A stretch of DNA of 64,000 bases from Uranotaenia lowii. Lineage: Eukaryota; Arthropoda; Insecta; Diptera; Culicidae. Location: NCBI RefSeq assembly GCF_029784155.1, contig NC_073691.1, forward strand, positions 60,091,746 through 60,155,745. The letters are read 5' to 3'. The notes under the pieces are model-generated. The model was given only the letters and a program-made list of their open reading frames with translations. It was not told where the DNA came from and ran no database searches. The translations under genes were made by a program, and so were the position numbers. Below are positions 49,859-62,946 of the stretch, one piece after another (within the stretch, counting starts at the first letter, position 1; each line of letters opens with the position of its first letter).

Positions 49859-50870
49859 CAGTTTAATTTGGGATCTAAACTTTAAAATGCATTTTCTGGC
49901 CTTTAGAAGCGTTTTTCGGGGATTCTGAGCTTAATTTGGGATTAAAACTTTAAAATGCATTTTCTGGCCTTTAGAAGCGTTTTTCCGGGATTCTGAGCTT
50001 AATTTGGGATCAAAACTTTAAAATGCATTTTCTGGCCTTTAGAAGCGTTTTTCGGGGATTCTGAGCTTAATTTGGGATCAAAACTTTAAAATGCATTTTC
50101 TGGCCTTTAGAAGCGTTTTTCGGGGATTCTCAGTTTAATTTGGGATCTAAACTTTAAAATGCATTTTCTGGCCTTTAGAAGCGTTTTTCGGGGATTCTGA
50201 GCTTAATTTGGGATTAAAACTTTAAAATGCATTTTCTGGCCTTTAGAAGCGTTTTTCCGGGATTCTGAGCTTAATTTGGGATTAAAACTTTAAAATGCAT
50301 TTTCTGGCCTTTAGAAGCGTTTTTCCGGGATTCTGAGCTTAATTTGGGATCAAAACTTTAAAATGCATTTTCTGGCCTTTAGAAGCGTTTTTCGGGGATT
50401 CTCAGTTTAATTTGGGATCTAAACTTTAAAATGCATTTTCTGGCCTTTAGAAGCGTTTTTCGGGGATTCTGAGCTTAATTTGGGATTAAAACTTTAAAAT
50501 GCATTTTCTGGCCTTTAGAAGCGTTTTTCCGGGATTCTGAGCTTAATTTGGGATTAAAACTTTAAAATGCATTTTCTAGCCTTTAGAAGCGTTTTTCCGG
50601 GATTCTGAGCTTAATTTGGGATCAAAACTTTAAAATGCATTTTCTGGCCTTTAGAAGCGTTTTTCGGGGATTCTGAGCTTAATTTGGGATCAAAACTTTA
50701 AAATGCATTTTCTGGCCTTTAGAAGCGTTTTTCGGGGATTCTGAGCTTAATTTGGGATCAAAACTTTAAAATGCATTTTCTGGCCTTTAGAAGCGTTTTT
50801 CGGGGATTCTCAGTTTAATTTGGGATCTAAACTTTAAAATGCATTTTCTGGCCTTTAGAAGCGTTTTTCG
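49859..50870. repeat. Cluster of CTCAGTTT monomers with 272-bp and 408-bp spacing
   Basis: The CTCAGTTT monomer (g37c, c40t, with GATCT) occurs at 49,859, 50,131, 50,403 and 50,811, at spacings of four, four and six monomers. Each is followed by GATTA and CCGGG monomers. A fifth copy at 54,073 belongs to the 3,262-bp-spaced duplicate. Confidence 0.78.
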
Positions 50871-53020
50871 GGGATTCTGAGCTTAATTTGGGATTAAAAC
50901 TTTAAAATGCATTTTCTGGCCTTTAGAAGCGTTTTTCCGGGATTCTGAGCTTAATTTGGGATCAAAACTTTAAAATGCATTTTCTGGCCTTTAGAAGCGT
51001 TTTTCGGGGATTCTGAGCTTAATTTGGGATCAAAACTTTAAAATGCATTTTCTGGCCTTTAGAAGCGTTTTTCGGGGATTCTGAGCTTAATTTGGGATCA
51101 AAACTTTAAAATGCATTTTCTGGCCTTTAGAAGCGTTTTTCGGGGATTCTGAGCTTAATTTGGGATTAAAACTTTAAAATGCATTTTCTGGCCTTTAGAA
51201 GCGTTTTTCCGGGATTCTGAGCTTAATTTGGGATCAAAACTTTAAAATGCATTTTCTGGCCTTTAGAAGCGTTTTTCGGGGATTCTGAGCTTAATTTGGG
51301 ATCAAAACTTTAAAATGCATTTTCTGGCCTTTAGAAGCGTTTTTCGGGGATTCTGAGCTTAATTTGGGATCAAAACTTTAAAATGCATTTTCTGGCCTTT
51401 AGAAGCGTTTTTCGGGGATTCTGAGCTTAATTTGGGATCAAAACTTTAAAATGCATTTTCTGGCCTTTAGAAGCGTTTTTCGGGGATTCTGAGCTTAATT
51501 TGGGATCAAAACTTTAAAATGCATTTTCTGGCCTTTAGAAGCGTTTTTCGGGGATTCTGAGCTTAATTTGGGATCAAAACTTTAAAATGCATTTTCTGGC
51601 CTTTAGAAGCGTTTTTCCGGGATTCTGAGCTTAATTTGGGATCAAAACTTTAAAATGCATTTTCTGGCCTTTAGAAGCGTTTTTCGGGGATTCTGAGCTT
51701 AATTTGGGATCAAAACTTTAAAACGCATTTTCTGGCCTTTAGAAGCGTTTTTCGGGGATTCTGAGCTTAATTTGGGATTAAAACTTTAAAATGCATTTTC
51801 TGGCCTTTAGAAGCGTTTTTCGGGGATTCTGAGCTTAATTTGGGATCCAAACTTTAAAACGCATTTTCTGGCCTTTAGAAGCGTTTTTCGGGGATTCTGA
51901 GCTTAATTTGGGATCAAAACTTTAAAATGCATTTTCTGACCTTTAGAAGCGTTTTTCGGGGATTCTGAGCTTAATTTGGGATCAAAACTTTAAAATGCAT
52001 TTTCTGGCCTTTAGAAGCGTTTTTCGGGGATTCTGAGCTTGATTTGGGATCAAAACTTTAAAATGCATTTTCTGACCTTTAGAAGCGTTTTTCGGGGATT
52101 CTGAGCTTAATTTGGGATCAAAACTTTAAAATGCATTTTCTGACCTTTAGAAGCGTTTTTCGGGGATTCTGAGCTTAATTTGGGATCAAACTTTAAAACG
52201 CATTTTCTGGCCTTTAGAAGCGTTTTTCGGGGATTCTGAGCTTAATTTGGGATCAAAACTTTAAAATGCATTTTCTGGCCTTTAGAAGCGTTTTTCGGGG
52301 ATTCTGAGCTTAATTTGGGATCAAACTTTAAAACGCATTTTCTGGCCTTTAGAAGCGTTTTTCAGGGATTCTGAGCTTAATTTGGGATCCAAACTTTAAA
52401 ATGCATTTTCTGGCCTTTAGAAGCGTTTTTCGGGGATTCTGAGCTTAATTTGGGATCAAAACTTTAAAATGCATTTTCCGGCTTTTAGAAGCGTTTTTCG
52501 GGGATTCTGAGCTTAATTTGGGATCAAAACTTTAAAATTCCTTTTTTTAGCCTTTAGAAGCGTTTTTCGGGGATTCTGAGCTTAATTTGGGATCAAAACT
52601 TTAAAATGCATTTTCTGGCTTTTAGAAGCGTTTTTCGGGGATTCTGAGCTTAATTTGGGATCAAAACTTTAAAATTCCTATTTTTTGCCTTTAGAAGCGT
52701 TTTTCGGGGATTCTGAGCTTAATTTGGGATCAAAACTTTAAAATGCATTTTCTGGCCTTTAGAAGCGTTTTTCGGGGATTCTGAGCTTAATTTGGGATCA
52801 AAACTTTAAAATGCATTTTCTGGCCTTTAGAAGCGTTTTTCGGGGATTCTGAGCTTAATTTGGGATCAAAACTTTAAAATGCATTTTCTGGCCTTTAGAA
52901 GCGTTTTTCGGGGATTCTGAGCTTAATTTGGGATCAAAACTTTAAAATGCATTTTCTGGCCTTTAGAAGCGTTTTTCGGGGATTCTGAGCTTAATTTGGG
53001 ATCAAAACTTTAAAATGCAT
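50690..53020. repeat. 3,262-bp-spaced duplication across domains C and D, copy 1
   Basis: Markers recur at +3,262 bp: CTCAGTTT (50,811 to 54,073), AAACGC (51,724 to 54,986), GCTTGATTT (52,041 to 55,303), the ATTCC poly-T monomer (52,539 to 55,801) and CCTATTTTTT (52,677 to 55,939). One private change here is TTTTCAGGG near 52,364. Edges are approximate. Confidence 0.83.
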
Positions 53021-53040
53021 TTTCCGGCTTTTAGAAGCGT
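52472..53040. repeat. Early patch of domain D monomers inside domain C
   Basis: First appearance of TTCCGGCTTTTAG, of the 69-bp monomer starting ATTCCTTTTTTTAGCC, and of ATTCCTATTTTTTGCC. It is followed by ordinary monomers and a TTCCGGCTTTTAG copy near 53,021, then by domain C types again. Confidence 0.8.
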
Positions 53041-53949
53041 TTTTCGGGGATTCTGAGCTTAATTTGGGATCAAAACTTTAAAATGCATTTTCTGGCCTTT
53101 AGAAGCGTTTTTCGGGGATTCTGAGCTTAATTTGGGATTAAAACTTTAAAATGCATTTTCTGGCCTTTAGAAGCGTTTTTCCGGGATTCTGAGCTTAATT
53201 TGGGATCAAAACTTTAAAATGCATTTTCTGGCCTTTAGAAGCGTTTTTCGGGGATTCTGAGCTTAATTTGGGATCAAAACCTTAAAATGCATTTTCTGGC
53301 CTTTAGAAGCGTTTTTCCGGGATTCTGAGCTTAATTTGGGATCAAAACTTTAAAATGCATTTTCTGGCCTTTAGAAGCGTTTTTCGGGGATTCTGAGCTT
53401 AATTTGGGATCAAAACTTTAAAATGCATTTTCTGACCTTTAGAAGCGTTTTTCGGGGATTCTGAGCTTAATTTGGGATCAAACTTTAAAACGCATTTTCT
53501 GGCCTTTAGAAGCGTTTTTCGGGGATTCTGAGCTTAATTTGGGATCAAAACTTTAAAATGCATTTTCTGGCCTTTAGAAGCGTTTTTCGGGGATTCTGAG
53601 CTTAATTTGGGATCAAACTTTAAAACGCATTTTCTGGCCTTTAGAAGCGTTTTTCGGGGATTCTGAGCTTAATTTGGGATCCAAACTTTAAAATGCATTT
53701 TCTGGCCTTTAGAAGCGTTTTTCGGGGATTCTGAGCTTAATTTGGGATCAAAACTTTAAAATGCATTTTCTGGCCTTTAGAAGCGTTTTTCGGGGATTCT
53801 GAGCTTAATTTGGGATCAAAACTTTAAAATGCATTTTCTGGCCTTTAGAAGCGTTTTTCGGGGATTCTGAGCTTGATTTGGGATCAAAACTTTAAAATGC
53901 ATTTTCTGACCTTTAGAAGCGTTTTTCGGGGATTCTGAGCTTAATTTGG

Positions 53950-56283
53950 GATCAAAACTTTAAAATGCATTTTCTGGCCTTTAGAAGCGTTTTTCGGGGA
54001 TTCTGAGCTTAATTTGGGATCAAAACTTTAAAATGCATTTTCTGGCCTTTAGAAGCGTTTTTCGGGGATTCTCAGTTTAATTTGGGATCTAAACTTTAAA
54101 ATGCATTTTCTGGCCTTTAGAAGCGTTTTTCGGGGATTCTGAGCTTAATTTGGGATTAAAACTTTAAAATGCATTTTCTGGCCTTTAGAAGCGTTTTTCC
54201 GGGATTCTGAGCTTAATTTGGGATCAAAACTTTAAAATGCATTTTCTGGCCTTTAGAAGCGTTTTTCGGGGATTCTGAGCTTAATTTGGGATCAAAACTT
54301 TAAAATGCATTTTCTGGCCTTTAGAAGCGTTTTTCGGGGATTCTGAGCTTAATTTGGGATCAAAACTTTAAAATGCATTTTCTGGCCTTTAGAAGCGTTT
54401 TTCGGGGATTCTGAGCTTAATTTGGGATTAAAACTTTAAAATGCATTTTCTGGCCTTTAGAAGCGTTTTTCCGGGATTCTGAGCTTAATTTGGGATCAAA
54501 ACTTTAAAATGCATTTTCTGGCCTTTAGAAGCGTTTTTCGGGGATTCTGAGCTTAATTTGGGATCAAAACTTTAAAATGCATTTTCTGGCCTTTAGAAGC
54601 GTTTTTCGGGGATTCTGAGCTTAATTTGGGATCAAAACTTTAAAATGCATTTTCTGGCCTTTAGAAGCGTTTTTCGGGGATTCTGAGCTTAATTTGGGAT
54701 CAAAACTTTAAAATGCATTTTCTGGCCTTTAGAAGCGTTTTTCGGGGATTCTGAGCTTAATTTGGGATCAAAACTTTAAAATGCATTTTCTGGCCTTTAG
54801 AAGCGTTTTTCGGGGATTCTGAGCTTAATTTGGGATCAAAACTTTAAAATGCATTTTCTGGCCTTTAGAAGCGTTTTTCCGGGATTCTGAGCTTAATTTG
54901 GGATCAAAACTTTAAAATGCATTTTCTGGCCTTTAGAAGCGTTTTTCGGGGATTCTGAGCTTAATTTGGGATCAAAACTTTAAAACGCATTTTCTGGCCT
55001 TTAGAAGCGTTTTTCGGGGATTCTGAGCTTAATTTGGGATTAAAACTTTAAAATGCATTTTCTGGCCTTTAGAAGCGTTTTTCGGGGATTCTGAGCTTAA
55101 TTTGGGATCCAAACTTTAAAACGCATTTTCTGGCCTTTAGAAGCGTTTTTCGGGGATTCTGAGCTTAATTTGGGATCAAAACTTTAAAATGCATTTTCTG
55201 ACCTTTAGAAGCGTTTTTCGGGGATTCTGAGCTTAATTTGGGATCAAAACTTTAAAATGCATTTTCTGGCCTTTAGAAGCGTTTTTCGGGGATTCTGAGC
55301 TTGATTTGGGATCAAAACTTTAAAATGCATTTTCTGACCTTTAGAAGCGTTTTTCGGGGATTCTGAGCTTAATTTGGGATCAAAACTTTAAAATGCATTT
55401 TCTGACCTTTAGAAGCGTTTTTCGGGGATTCTGAGCTTAATTTGGGATCAAACTTTAAAACGCATTTTCTGGCCTTTAGAAGCGTTTTTCGGGGATTCTG
55501 AGCTTAATTTGGGATCAAAACTTTAAAATGCATTTTCTGGCCTTTAGAAGCGTTTTTCGGGGATTCTGAGCTTAATTTGGGATCAAACTTTAAAACGCAT
55601 TTTCTGGCCTTTAGAAGCGTTTTTCGGGGATTCTGAGCTTAATTTGGGATCCAAACTTTAAAATGCATTTTCTGGCCTTTAGAAGCGTTTTTCGGGGATT
55701 CTGAGCTTAATTTGGGATCAAAACTTTAAAATGCATTTTCCGGCCTTTAGAAGCGTTTTTCGGGGATTCTGAGCTTAATTTGGGATCAAAACTTTAAAAT
55801 TCCTTTTTTTAGCCTTTAGAAGCGTTTTTCGGGGATTCTGAGCTTAATTTGGGATCAAAACTTTAAAATGCATTTTCTGGCTTTTAGAAGCGTTTTTCGG
55901 GGATTCTGAGCTTAATTTGGGATCAAAACTTTAAAATTCCTATTTTTTGCCTTTAGAAGCGTTTTTCGGGGATTCTGAGCTTAATTTGGGATCAAAACTT
56001 TAAAATGCATTTTCTGGCCTTTAGAAGCGTTTTTCGGGGATTCTGAGCTTAATTTGGGATCAAAACTTTAAAATGCATTTTCTGGCCTTTAGAAGCGTTT
56101 TTCGGGGATTCTGAGCTTAATTTGGGATCAAAACTTTAAAATGCATTTTCTGGCCTTTAGAAGCGTTTTTCGGGGATTCTGAGCTTAATTTGGGATCAAA
56201 ACTTTAAAATGCATTTTCTGGCCTTTAGAAGCGTTTTTCGGGGATTCTGAGCTTAATTTGGGATCAAAACTTTAAAATGCATT
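53950..56283. repeat. 3,262-bp-spaced duplication across domains C and D, copy 2
   Basis: Partner of 50,690-53,020. Between the copies lie about 0.93 kb (53,021-53,949) that contain a block copied from 49,300-49,855. The junction order is a mosaic made by more than one duplication. Confidence 0.82.
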
Positions 56284-57233
56284 TTCTGGCCTTTAGAAGC
56301 GTTTTTCGGGGATTCTGAGCTTAATTTGGGATTAAAACTTTAAAATGCATTTTCTGGCCTTTAGAAGCGTTTTTCCGGGATTCTGAGCTTAATTTGGGAT
56401 CAAAACTTTAAAATGCATTTTCTGGCCTTTAGAAGCGTTTTTCGGGGATTCTGAGCTTAATTTGGGATCAAAACTTTAAAATGCATTTTCTGGCCTTTAG
56501 AAGCGTTTTTCGGGGATTCTGAGCTTAATTTGGGATCAAAACTTTAAAATGCATTTTCTGGCCTTTAGTGCGTTTTTCGGGGATTCTGAGCTTAATTTGG
56601 GATCAAAACTTTAAAATGCATTTTCTGGCCTTTAGAAGCGTTTTTCGGGGATTCTGAGCTTAATTTGGGATCAAAACTTTAAAATGCATTTTCCGGCTTT
56701 TAGAAGCGTTTTTCGGGGATTCTGAGCTTAATTTGGGATCAAAACTTTAAAATTCCTTTTTTTTGCCTTTAGAAGCGTTTTTCGGGGATTCTGAGCTTAA
56801 TTTGGGATCAAAACTTTAAAATGCATTTTCTGGCCTTTAGAAGCGTTTTTCGGGGATTCTGAGCTTAATTTGGGATCAAAACTTTAAAATGCATTTTCTG
56901 GCTTTTAGAAGCGTTTTTCGGGGATTCTGAGCTTAATTTAGGATCAAAACTTTAAAATGCATTTTCTGGCCTTAAGAAGCGTTTTTCGGGGATTCTGAGC
57001 TTAATTTGGGATCAAAACTTTAAAATGCATTTTCTGGCTTTTAGAAGCGTTTTTCGGGGATTCTGAGCTTAATTTGGGATCAAAACTTTAAAATTCCTAT
57101 TTTTTGCCTTTAGAAGCGTTTTTCGGGGATTCTGAGCTTAATTTGGGATCAAAACTTTAAAATGCATTTTCTGGCCTTTAGAAGCGTTTTTCGGGGATTC
57201 TGAGCTTAATTTGGGATCAAAACTTTAAAATGC

Positions 57234-57842
57234 ATTTTCTGGCCTTTAGAAGCGTTTTTCGGGGAGCTGAGCTTAATTCGGGATCAAAACTTTAAAATGC
57301 ATTTTCTGGCCTTTAGAAGCGTTTTTCGGGGATTCTGAGCTTAATTTGGGATCAAAACTTTAAAATGCATTTTCTGGCCTTTAGAAGCGTTTTTCGGGGA
57401 TTCTGAGCTTAATTTGGGATCAAAACTTTAAAATGCATTTTCTGGCCTTTAGAAGCGTTTTTCGGGGAGCTGAGCTTAATTCGGGATCAAAACTTTAAAA
57501 TGCATTTTCTGGCCTTTAGAAGCGTTTTTCGGGGATTCTGAGCTTAATTTGGGATCAAAACTTTAAAATGCATTTTCTGGCCTTTAGAAGCGTTTTTCGG
57601 GGATTCTGAGCTTAATTTGGGATCAAAACTTTAAAATGCATTTTCTGGCCTTTAGAAGCGTTTTTCGGGGAGCTGAGCTTAATTCGGGATCAAAACTTTA
57701 AAATGCATTTTCTGGCCTTTAGAAGCGTTTTTCGGGGATTCTGAGCTTAATTTGGGATCAAAACTTTAAAATGCATTTTCTGGCCTTTAGAAGCGTTTTT
57801 CGGGGATTCTGAGCTTAATTTGGGATCAAAACTTTAAAATGC
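57234..57842. repeat. 3-monomer (203-bp) higher-order repeat, three tandem copies
   Basis: Units begin at 57,234, 57,437 and 57,640. Each consists of one 67-bp monomer (GGGGAGCTGAG, AATTCGGG) and two ordinary 68-bp monomers. Further single copies of the 67-bp monomer occur with AGCTG at about 58,216, 58,965, 61,146 and 61,623. Confidence 0.87.
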
Positions 57843-59339
57843 ATTTTCTGGCCTTTAGAAGCGTTTTTCGGGGATTCTGAGCTTAATTTGGGATCAAAAC
57901 TTTAAAATTCCTTTTTTTTGCCTTTAGAAGCGTTTTTCGGGGATTCTGAGCTTAATTTGGGATCAAAACTTTAAAATGCATTTTCTGGCTTTTAGAAGCG
58001 TTTTTCGGGGATTCTGAGCTTAATTTGGGATCAAAACTTTAAAATTCCTATTTTTTGCCTTTAGAAGCGTTTTTCGGGGATTCTGAGCTTAATTTGGGAT
58101 CAAAACTTTAAAATGCATTTTCTGGCCTTTAGAAGCGTTTTTCGGGGATTCTGAGCTTAATTTGGGATCAAAACTTTAAAATGCATTTTCTGGCCTTTAG
58201 AAGCGTTTTTCGGGGAGCTGAGCTTAATTCGGGATCAAAACTTTAAAATGCATTTTCTGGCCTTTAGAAGCGTTTTTCGGGGATTCTGAGCTTAATTTGG
58301 GATCAAAACTTTAAAATGCATTTTCTGGCCTTTAGAAGCGTTTTTCGGGGATTCTGAGCTTAATTTGGGATCAAAACTTTAAAATTCCTTTTTTTTGCCT
58401 TTAGAAGCGTTTTTCGGGGATTCTGAGCTTAATTTGGGATCAAAACTTTAAAATGCATTTTCTGGCCTTTAGAAGCGTTTTTCGGGGATTCTGAGCTTAA
58501 TTTGGGATCAAACTTTAAAACGCATTTTCTGACCTTTAGAAGCGTTTTTCGGGGATTCTGAGCTTAATTTGGGATCAAAACTTTAAAATGCATTTTCTGG
58601 CTTTTAGAAGCGTTTTTCGGGGATTCTGAGCTTAATTTAGGATCAAAACTTTAAAATGCATTTTCTGGCCTTAAGAAGCGTTTTTCGGGGATTCTGAGCT
58701 TAATTTGGGATCAAAACTTTAAAATTCCATTTTTTTGCCTTTAGAAGCGTTTTTCGGGGATTCTGAGCTTAATTTGGGATCAAAACTTTAAAATGCATTT
58801 TCTGGCTTTTAGAAGCGTTTTTCGGGGATTCTGAGCTTAATTTGGGATCAAAACTTTAAAATTCCTATTTTTTGCCTTTAGAAGCGTTTTTCGGGGATTC
58901 TGAGCTTAATTTGGGATCAAAACTTTAAAATGCATTTTCTGGCCTTTAGAAGCGTTTTTCGGGGAGCTGAGCTTAATTCGGGATCAAAACTTTAAAATGC
59001 ACTTTCTGGCCTTTAGAAGCGTTTTTCGGGGATTCTGAGCTTAATTTGGGATCAAAACTTTAAAATGCATTTTCTGGCCTTTAGAAGCGTTTTTCGGGGA
59101 TTCTGAGCTTAATTTGGGATCAAAACTTTAAAATGCATTTTCTGGCCTTTAGAAGCGTTTTCGGGGATTCTGAGCTTAATTTGGGATCAAAACTTTAAAA
59201 TGCATTTTCTGGCCTTTAGAAGCGTTTTTCGGGGATTCTGAGCTTAATTTGGGATCAAAACTTTAAAATGCATTTTCTGGCCTTTAGAAGCGTTTTTCGG
59301 GGATTCTGAGCTTAATTTGGGATCAAAACTTTAAAATGC

Positions 59340-60190
59340 ATTTTCCGGCTTTTAGAAGCGTTTTTCGGGGATTCTGAGCTTAATTTGGGATCAAAACTTT
59401 AAAATTCCTTTTTTTTTGCCTTTAGAAGCGTTTTTCGGGGATTCTGAGCTTAATTTGGGATCAAAACTTTAAAATGCGTTTTCTGGCTTTTAGAAGCGTT
59501 TTTCGGGGATTCTGAGCTTAATTTGGGATCAAAACTTTAAAATGCATTTTCTGGCTTTTAGAAGCGTTTTTCGGGGATTCTGAGCTTAATTTAGGATCAA
59601 AACTTTAAAATGCATTTTCTGGCCTTAAGAAGCGTTTTTCGGGGATTCTGAGCTTAATTTGGGATCAAAACTTTAAAATGCATTTTCTGGCCTTTAGAAG
59701 CGTTTTTCGGGGATTCTGAGCTTAATTTGGGATCAAAACTTTAAAATGCATTTTCTGGCCTTTAGAAGCGTTTTTCGGGGATTCTGAGCTTAATTTGGGA
59801 TCAAAACTTTAAAATGCATTTTCTGGCCTTTAGAAGCGTTTTTCGGGGATTCTGAGCTTAATTTGGGATCAAAACTTTAAAATGCATTTTCCGGCTTTTA
59901 GAAGCGTTTTTCGGGGATTCTGAGCTTAATTTGGGATCAAAACTTTAAAATTCCTTTTTTTTTGCCTTTAGAAGCGTTTTTCGGGGATTCTGAGCTTAAT
60001 TTGGGATCAAAACTTTAAAATGCGTTTTCTGGCTTTTAGAAGCGTTTTTCGGGGATTCTGAGCTTAATTTGGGATCAAAACTTTAAAATGCATTTTCTGG
60101 CTTTTAGAAGCGTTTTTCGGGGATTCTGAGCTTAATTTAGGATCAAAACTTTAAAATGCATTTTCTGGCCTTAAGAAGCGTTTTTCGGGG
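59340..60190. repeat. 546-bp unit with a T9 monomer, two tandem copies
   Basis: TTCCGGCTTTTAG (59,345 to 59,891), ATTCC with nine T (59,407 to 59,953), AATGCGTTTTC and the TTTAGGATC / CCTTAAG pair (59,593 to 60,139) recur at 546 bp. The first part of the unit occurs a third time from 62,482. Confidence 0.83.
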
Positions 60191-62481
60191 ATTCTGAGCT
60201 TAATTTGGGATCAAAACTTTAAAATTCCTATTTTTTGCCTTTAGAAGCGTTTTTCGGGGATTCTGAGCTTAATTTGGGATCAAAACTTTAAAATGCATTT
60301 TCTGGCCTTTAGAAGCGTTTTTCGGGGATTCTGAGCTTAATTTGGGATCAAAACTTTAAAATGCATTTTCTGGCTTTTAGAAGCGTTTTTCGGGGATTCT
60401 GAGCTTAATTTGGGATCAAAACTTTAAAATTCCTATTTTTTGCCTTTAGAAGCGTTTTTCGGGGATTCTGAGCTTAATTTGGGATCAAAACTTTAAAATG
60501 CATTTTCTGGCCTTTAGAAGCGTTTTTCGGGGATTCTGAGCTTAATTTGGGATCAAAACTTTAAAATTCCTTTTTTTTGCCTTTAGAAGCGTTTTTCGGG
60601 GATTCTGAGCTTAATTTGGGATCAAAACTTTAAAATGCATTTTCTGGCCTTTAGAAGCGTTTTTCGGGGATTCTGAGCTTAATTTGGGATCAAACTTTAA
60701 AACGCATTTTCTGACCTTTAGAAGCGTTTTTCGGGGATTCTGAGCTTAATTTGGGATCAAAACTTTAAAATGCATTTTCTGGCTTTTAGAAGCGTTTTTC
60801 GGGGATTCTGAGCTTAATTTAGGATCAAAACTTTAAAATGCATTTTCTGGCCTTAAGAAGCGTTTTTCGGGGATTCTGAGCTTAATTTGGGATCAAAACT
60901 TTAAAATGCATTTTCTGGCTTTTAGAAGCGTTTTTCGGGGATTCTGAGCTTAATTTGGGATCAAAACTTTAAAATTCCTATTTTTTGCCTTTAGAAGCGT
61001 TTTTCGGGGATTCTGAGCTTAATTTGGGATCAAAACTTTAAAATGCATTTTCTGGCCTTTAGAAGCGTTTTTCGGGGATTCTGAGCTTAATTTGGGATCA
61101 AAACTTTAAAATGCATTTTCTGGCCTTTAGAAGCGTTTTTCGGGGAGCTGAGCTTAATTCGGGATCAAAACTTTAAAATGCATTTTCTGGCCTTTAGAAG
61201 CGTTTTTCGGGGATTCTGAGCTTAATTTGGGATCAAAACTTTAAAATGCATTTTCTGGCCTTTAGAAGCGTTTTTCGGGGATTCTGAGCTTAATTTGGGA
61301 TCAAAACTTTAAAATTCCTTTTTTTTGCCTTTAGAAGCGTTTTTCGGGGATTCTGAGCTTAATTTGGGATCAAAACTTTAAAATGCATTTTCTGGCTTTT
61401 AGAAGCGTTTTTCGGGGATTCTGAGCTTAATTTGGGATCAAAACTTTAAAATTCCTATTTTTTGCCTTTAGAAGCGTTTTTCGGGGATTCTGAGCTTAAT
61501 TTGGGATCAAAACTTTAAAATGCATTTTCTGGCCTTTAGAAGCGTTTTTCGGGGATTCTGAGCTTAATTTGGGATCAAAACTTTAAAATGCATTTTCTGG
61601 CCTTTAGAAGCGTTTTTCGGGGAGCTGAGCTTAATTCGGGATCAAAACTTTAAAATGCATTTTCTGGCCTTTAGAAGCGTTTTTCGGGGATTCTGAGCTT
61701 AATTTGGGATCAAAACTTTAAAATGCATTTTCTGGCCTTTAGAAGCGTTTTTCGGGGATTCTGAGCTTAATTTGGGATCAAAACTTTAAAATGCATTTTC
61801 TGGCCTTTAGAAGCGTTTTTCGGGGATTCTGAGCTTAATTTGGGATCAAAACTTTAAAATTCCTTTTTTTTGCCTTTAGAAGCGTTTTTCGGGGATTCTG
61901 AGCTTAATTTGGGATCAAAACTTTAAAATGCATTTTCTGGCCTTTAGAAGCGTTTTTCGGGGATTCTGAGCTTAATTTGGGATCAAAACTTTAAAATGCA
62001 TTTTCTGGCCTTTAGAAGCGTTTTTCGGGGATTCTGAGCTTAATTTAGGATCAAAACTTTAAAATGCATTTTCTGGCCTTAAGAAGCGTTTTTCGGGGAT
62101 TCTGAGCTTAATTTGGGATCAAAACTTTAAAATGCATTTTCTGGCTTTTAGAAGCGTTTTTCGGGGATTCTGAGCTTAATTTGGGATCAAAACTTTAAAA
62201 TTCCTATTTTTTGCCTTTAGAAGCGTTTTTCGGGGATTCTGAGCTTAATTTGGGATCAAAACTTTAAAATGCATTTTCTGGCCTTTAGAAGCGTTTTTCG
62301 GGGATTCTGAGCTTAATTTGGGATCAAAACTTTAAAATGCATTTTCTGGCCTTTAGAAGCGTTTTTCGGGGATTCTGAGCTTAATTTGGGATCAAAACTT
62401 TAAAATGCATTTTCTGGCCTTTAGAAGCGTTTTTCGGGGATTCTGAGCTTAATTTGGGATCAAAACTTTAAAATGCATTTT

Positions 62482-62790
62482 CCGGCTTTTAGAAGCGTTT
62501 TTCGGGGATTCTGAGCTTAATTTGGGATCAAAACTTTAAAATTCCTTTTTTTTTGCCTTTAGAAGCGTTTTTCGGGGATTCTGAGCTTAATTTGGGATCA
62601 AAACTTTAAAATGCGTTTTCTGGCTTTTAGAAGCGTTTTTCGGGGATTCTGAGCTTAATTTGGGATCAAAACTTTAAAATGCATTTTCTGGCTTTTAGAA
62701 GCGTTTTTCGGGGATTCTGAGCTTAATTTAGGATCAAAACTTTAAAATGCATTTTCTGGCCTTAAGAAGCGTTTTTCGGGGATTCTGAGC
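62482..62790. repeat. Third copy of the T9-containing unit
   Basis: TTCCGGCTTTTAG, ATTCC with nine T, AATGCGTTTTC, GGCTTTTAG, TTTAGGATC and CCTTAAG follow in the same order as at 59,345 and 59,891. It lies 2,591 bp from the second copy. Confidence 0.8.
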
Positions 62791-62886
62791 TTAATTTGGG
62801 ATCAAAACTTTAAAATGCATTTTCTGGCTTTTAGAAGCGTTTTTCGGGGATTCTGAGCTTAATTTGGGATCAAAACTTTAAAACGC

Positions 62887-62946
62887 ATTTTCTGGCCTTA
62901 AGAAGGGTTTTTCCGCGATTCATTTGGGATCAAAACTTTAAAATGC
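62887..62946. repeat. Truncated 60-bp monomer with CCGCG
   Basis: Eight bases (TGAGCTTA) are missing between GATTC and ATTTGGG. The copy also has CCTTAAG, AGAAGGG in place of AGAAGCG, and CCGCG, a domain B marker otherwise absent to the right of 44,900. It is preceded by AAACGC. It is the shortest monomer seen in the window. Confidence 0.88.

Larger units (their letters stand above)
45000..55737. repeat. Array domain C (CTGACC / GATCAAACT / GATTA / CCGGG / CTCAGTTT)
   Basis: About 158 monomers. Markers are CTGACC (g9a), a 67-bp form with GATCAAACT (one A lost, often followed by AAACGC), GATCC (a54c), GATTA (c53t), CCGGG (g28c), CTCAGTTT (g37c, c40t) and GCTTGATTT (a43g). CCGCG is absent, so the G-rich box changed by a different route than in domain B. 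A patch with domain D markers lies at 52,472-53,040. Confidence 0.85.
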
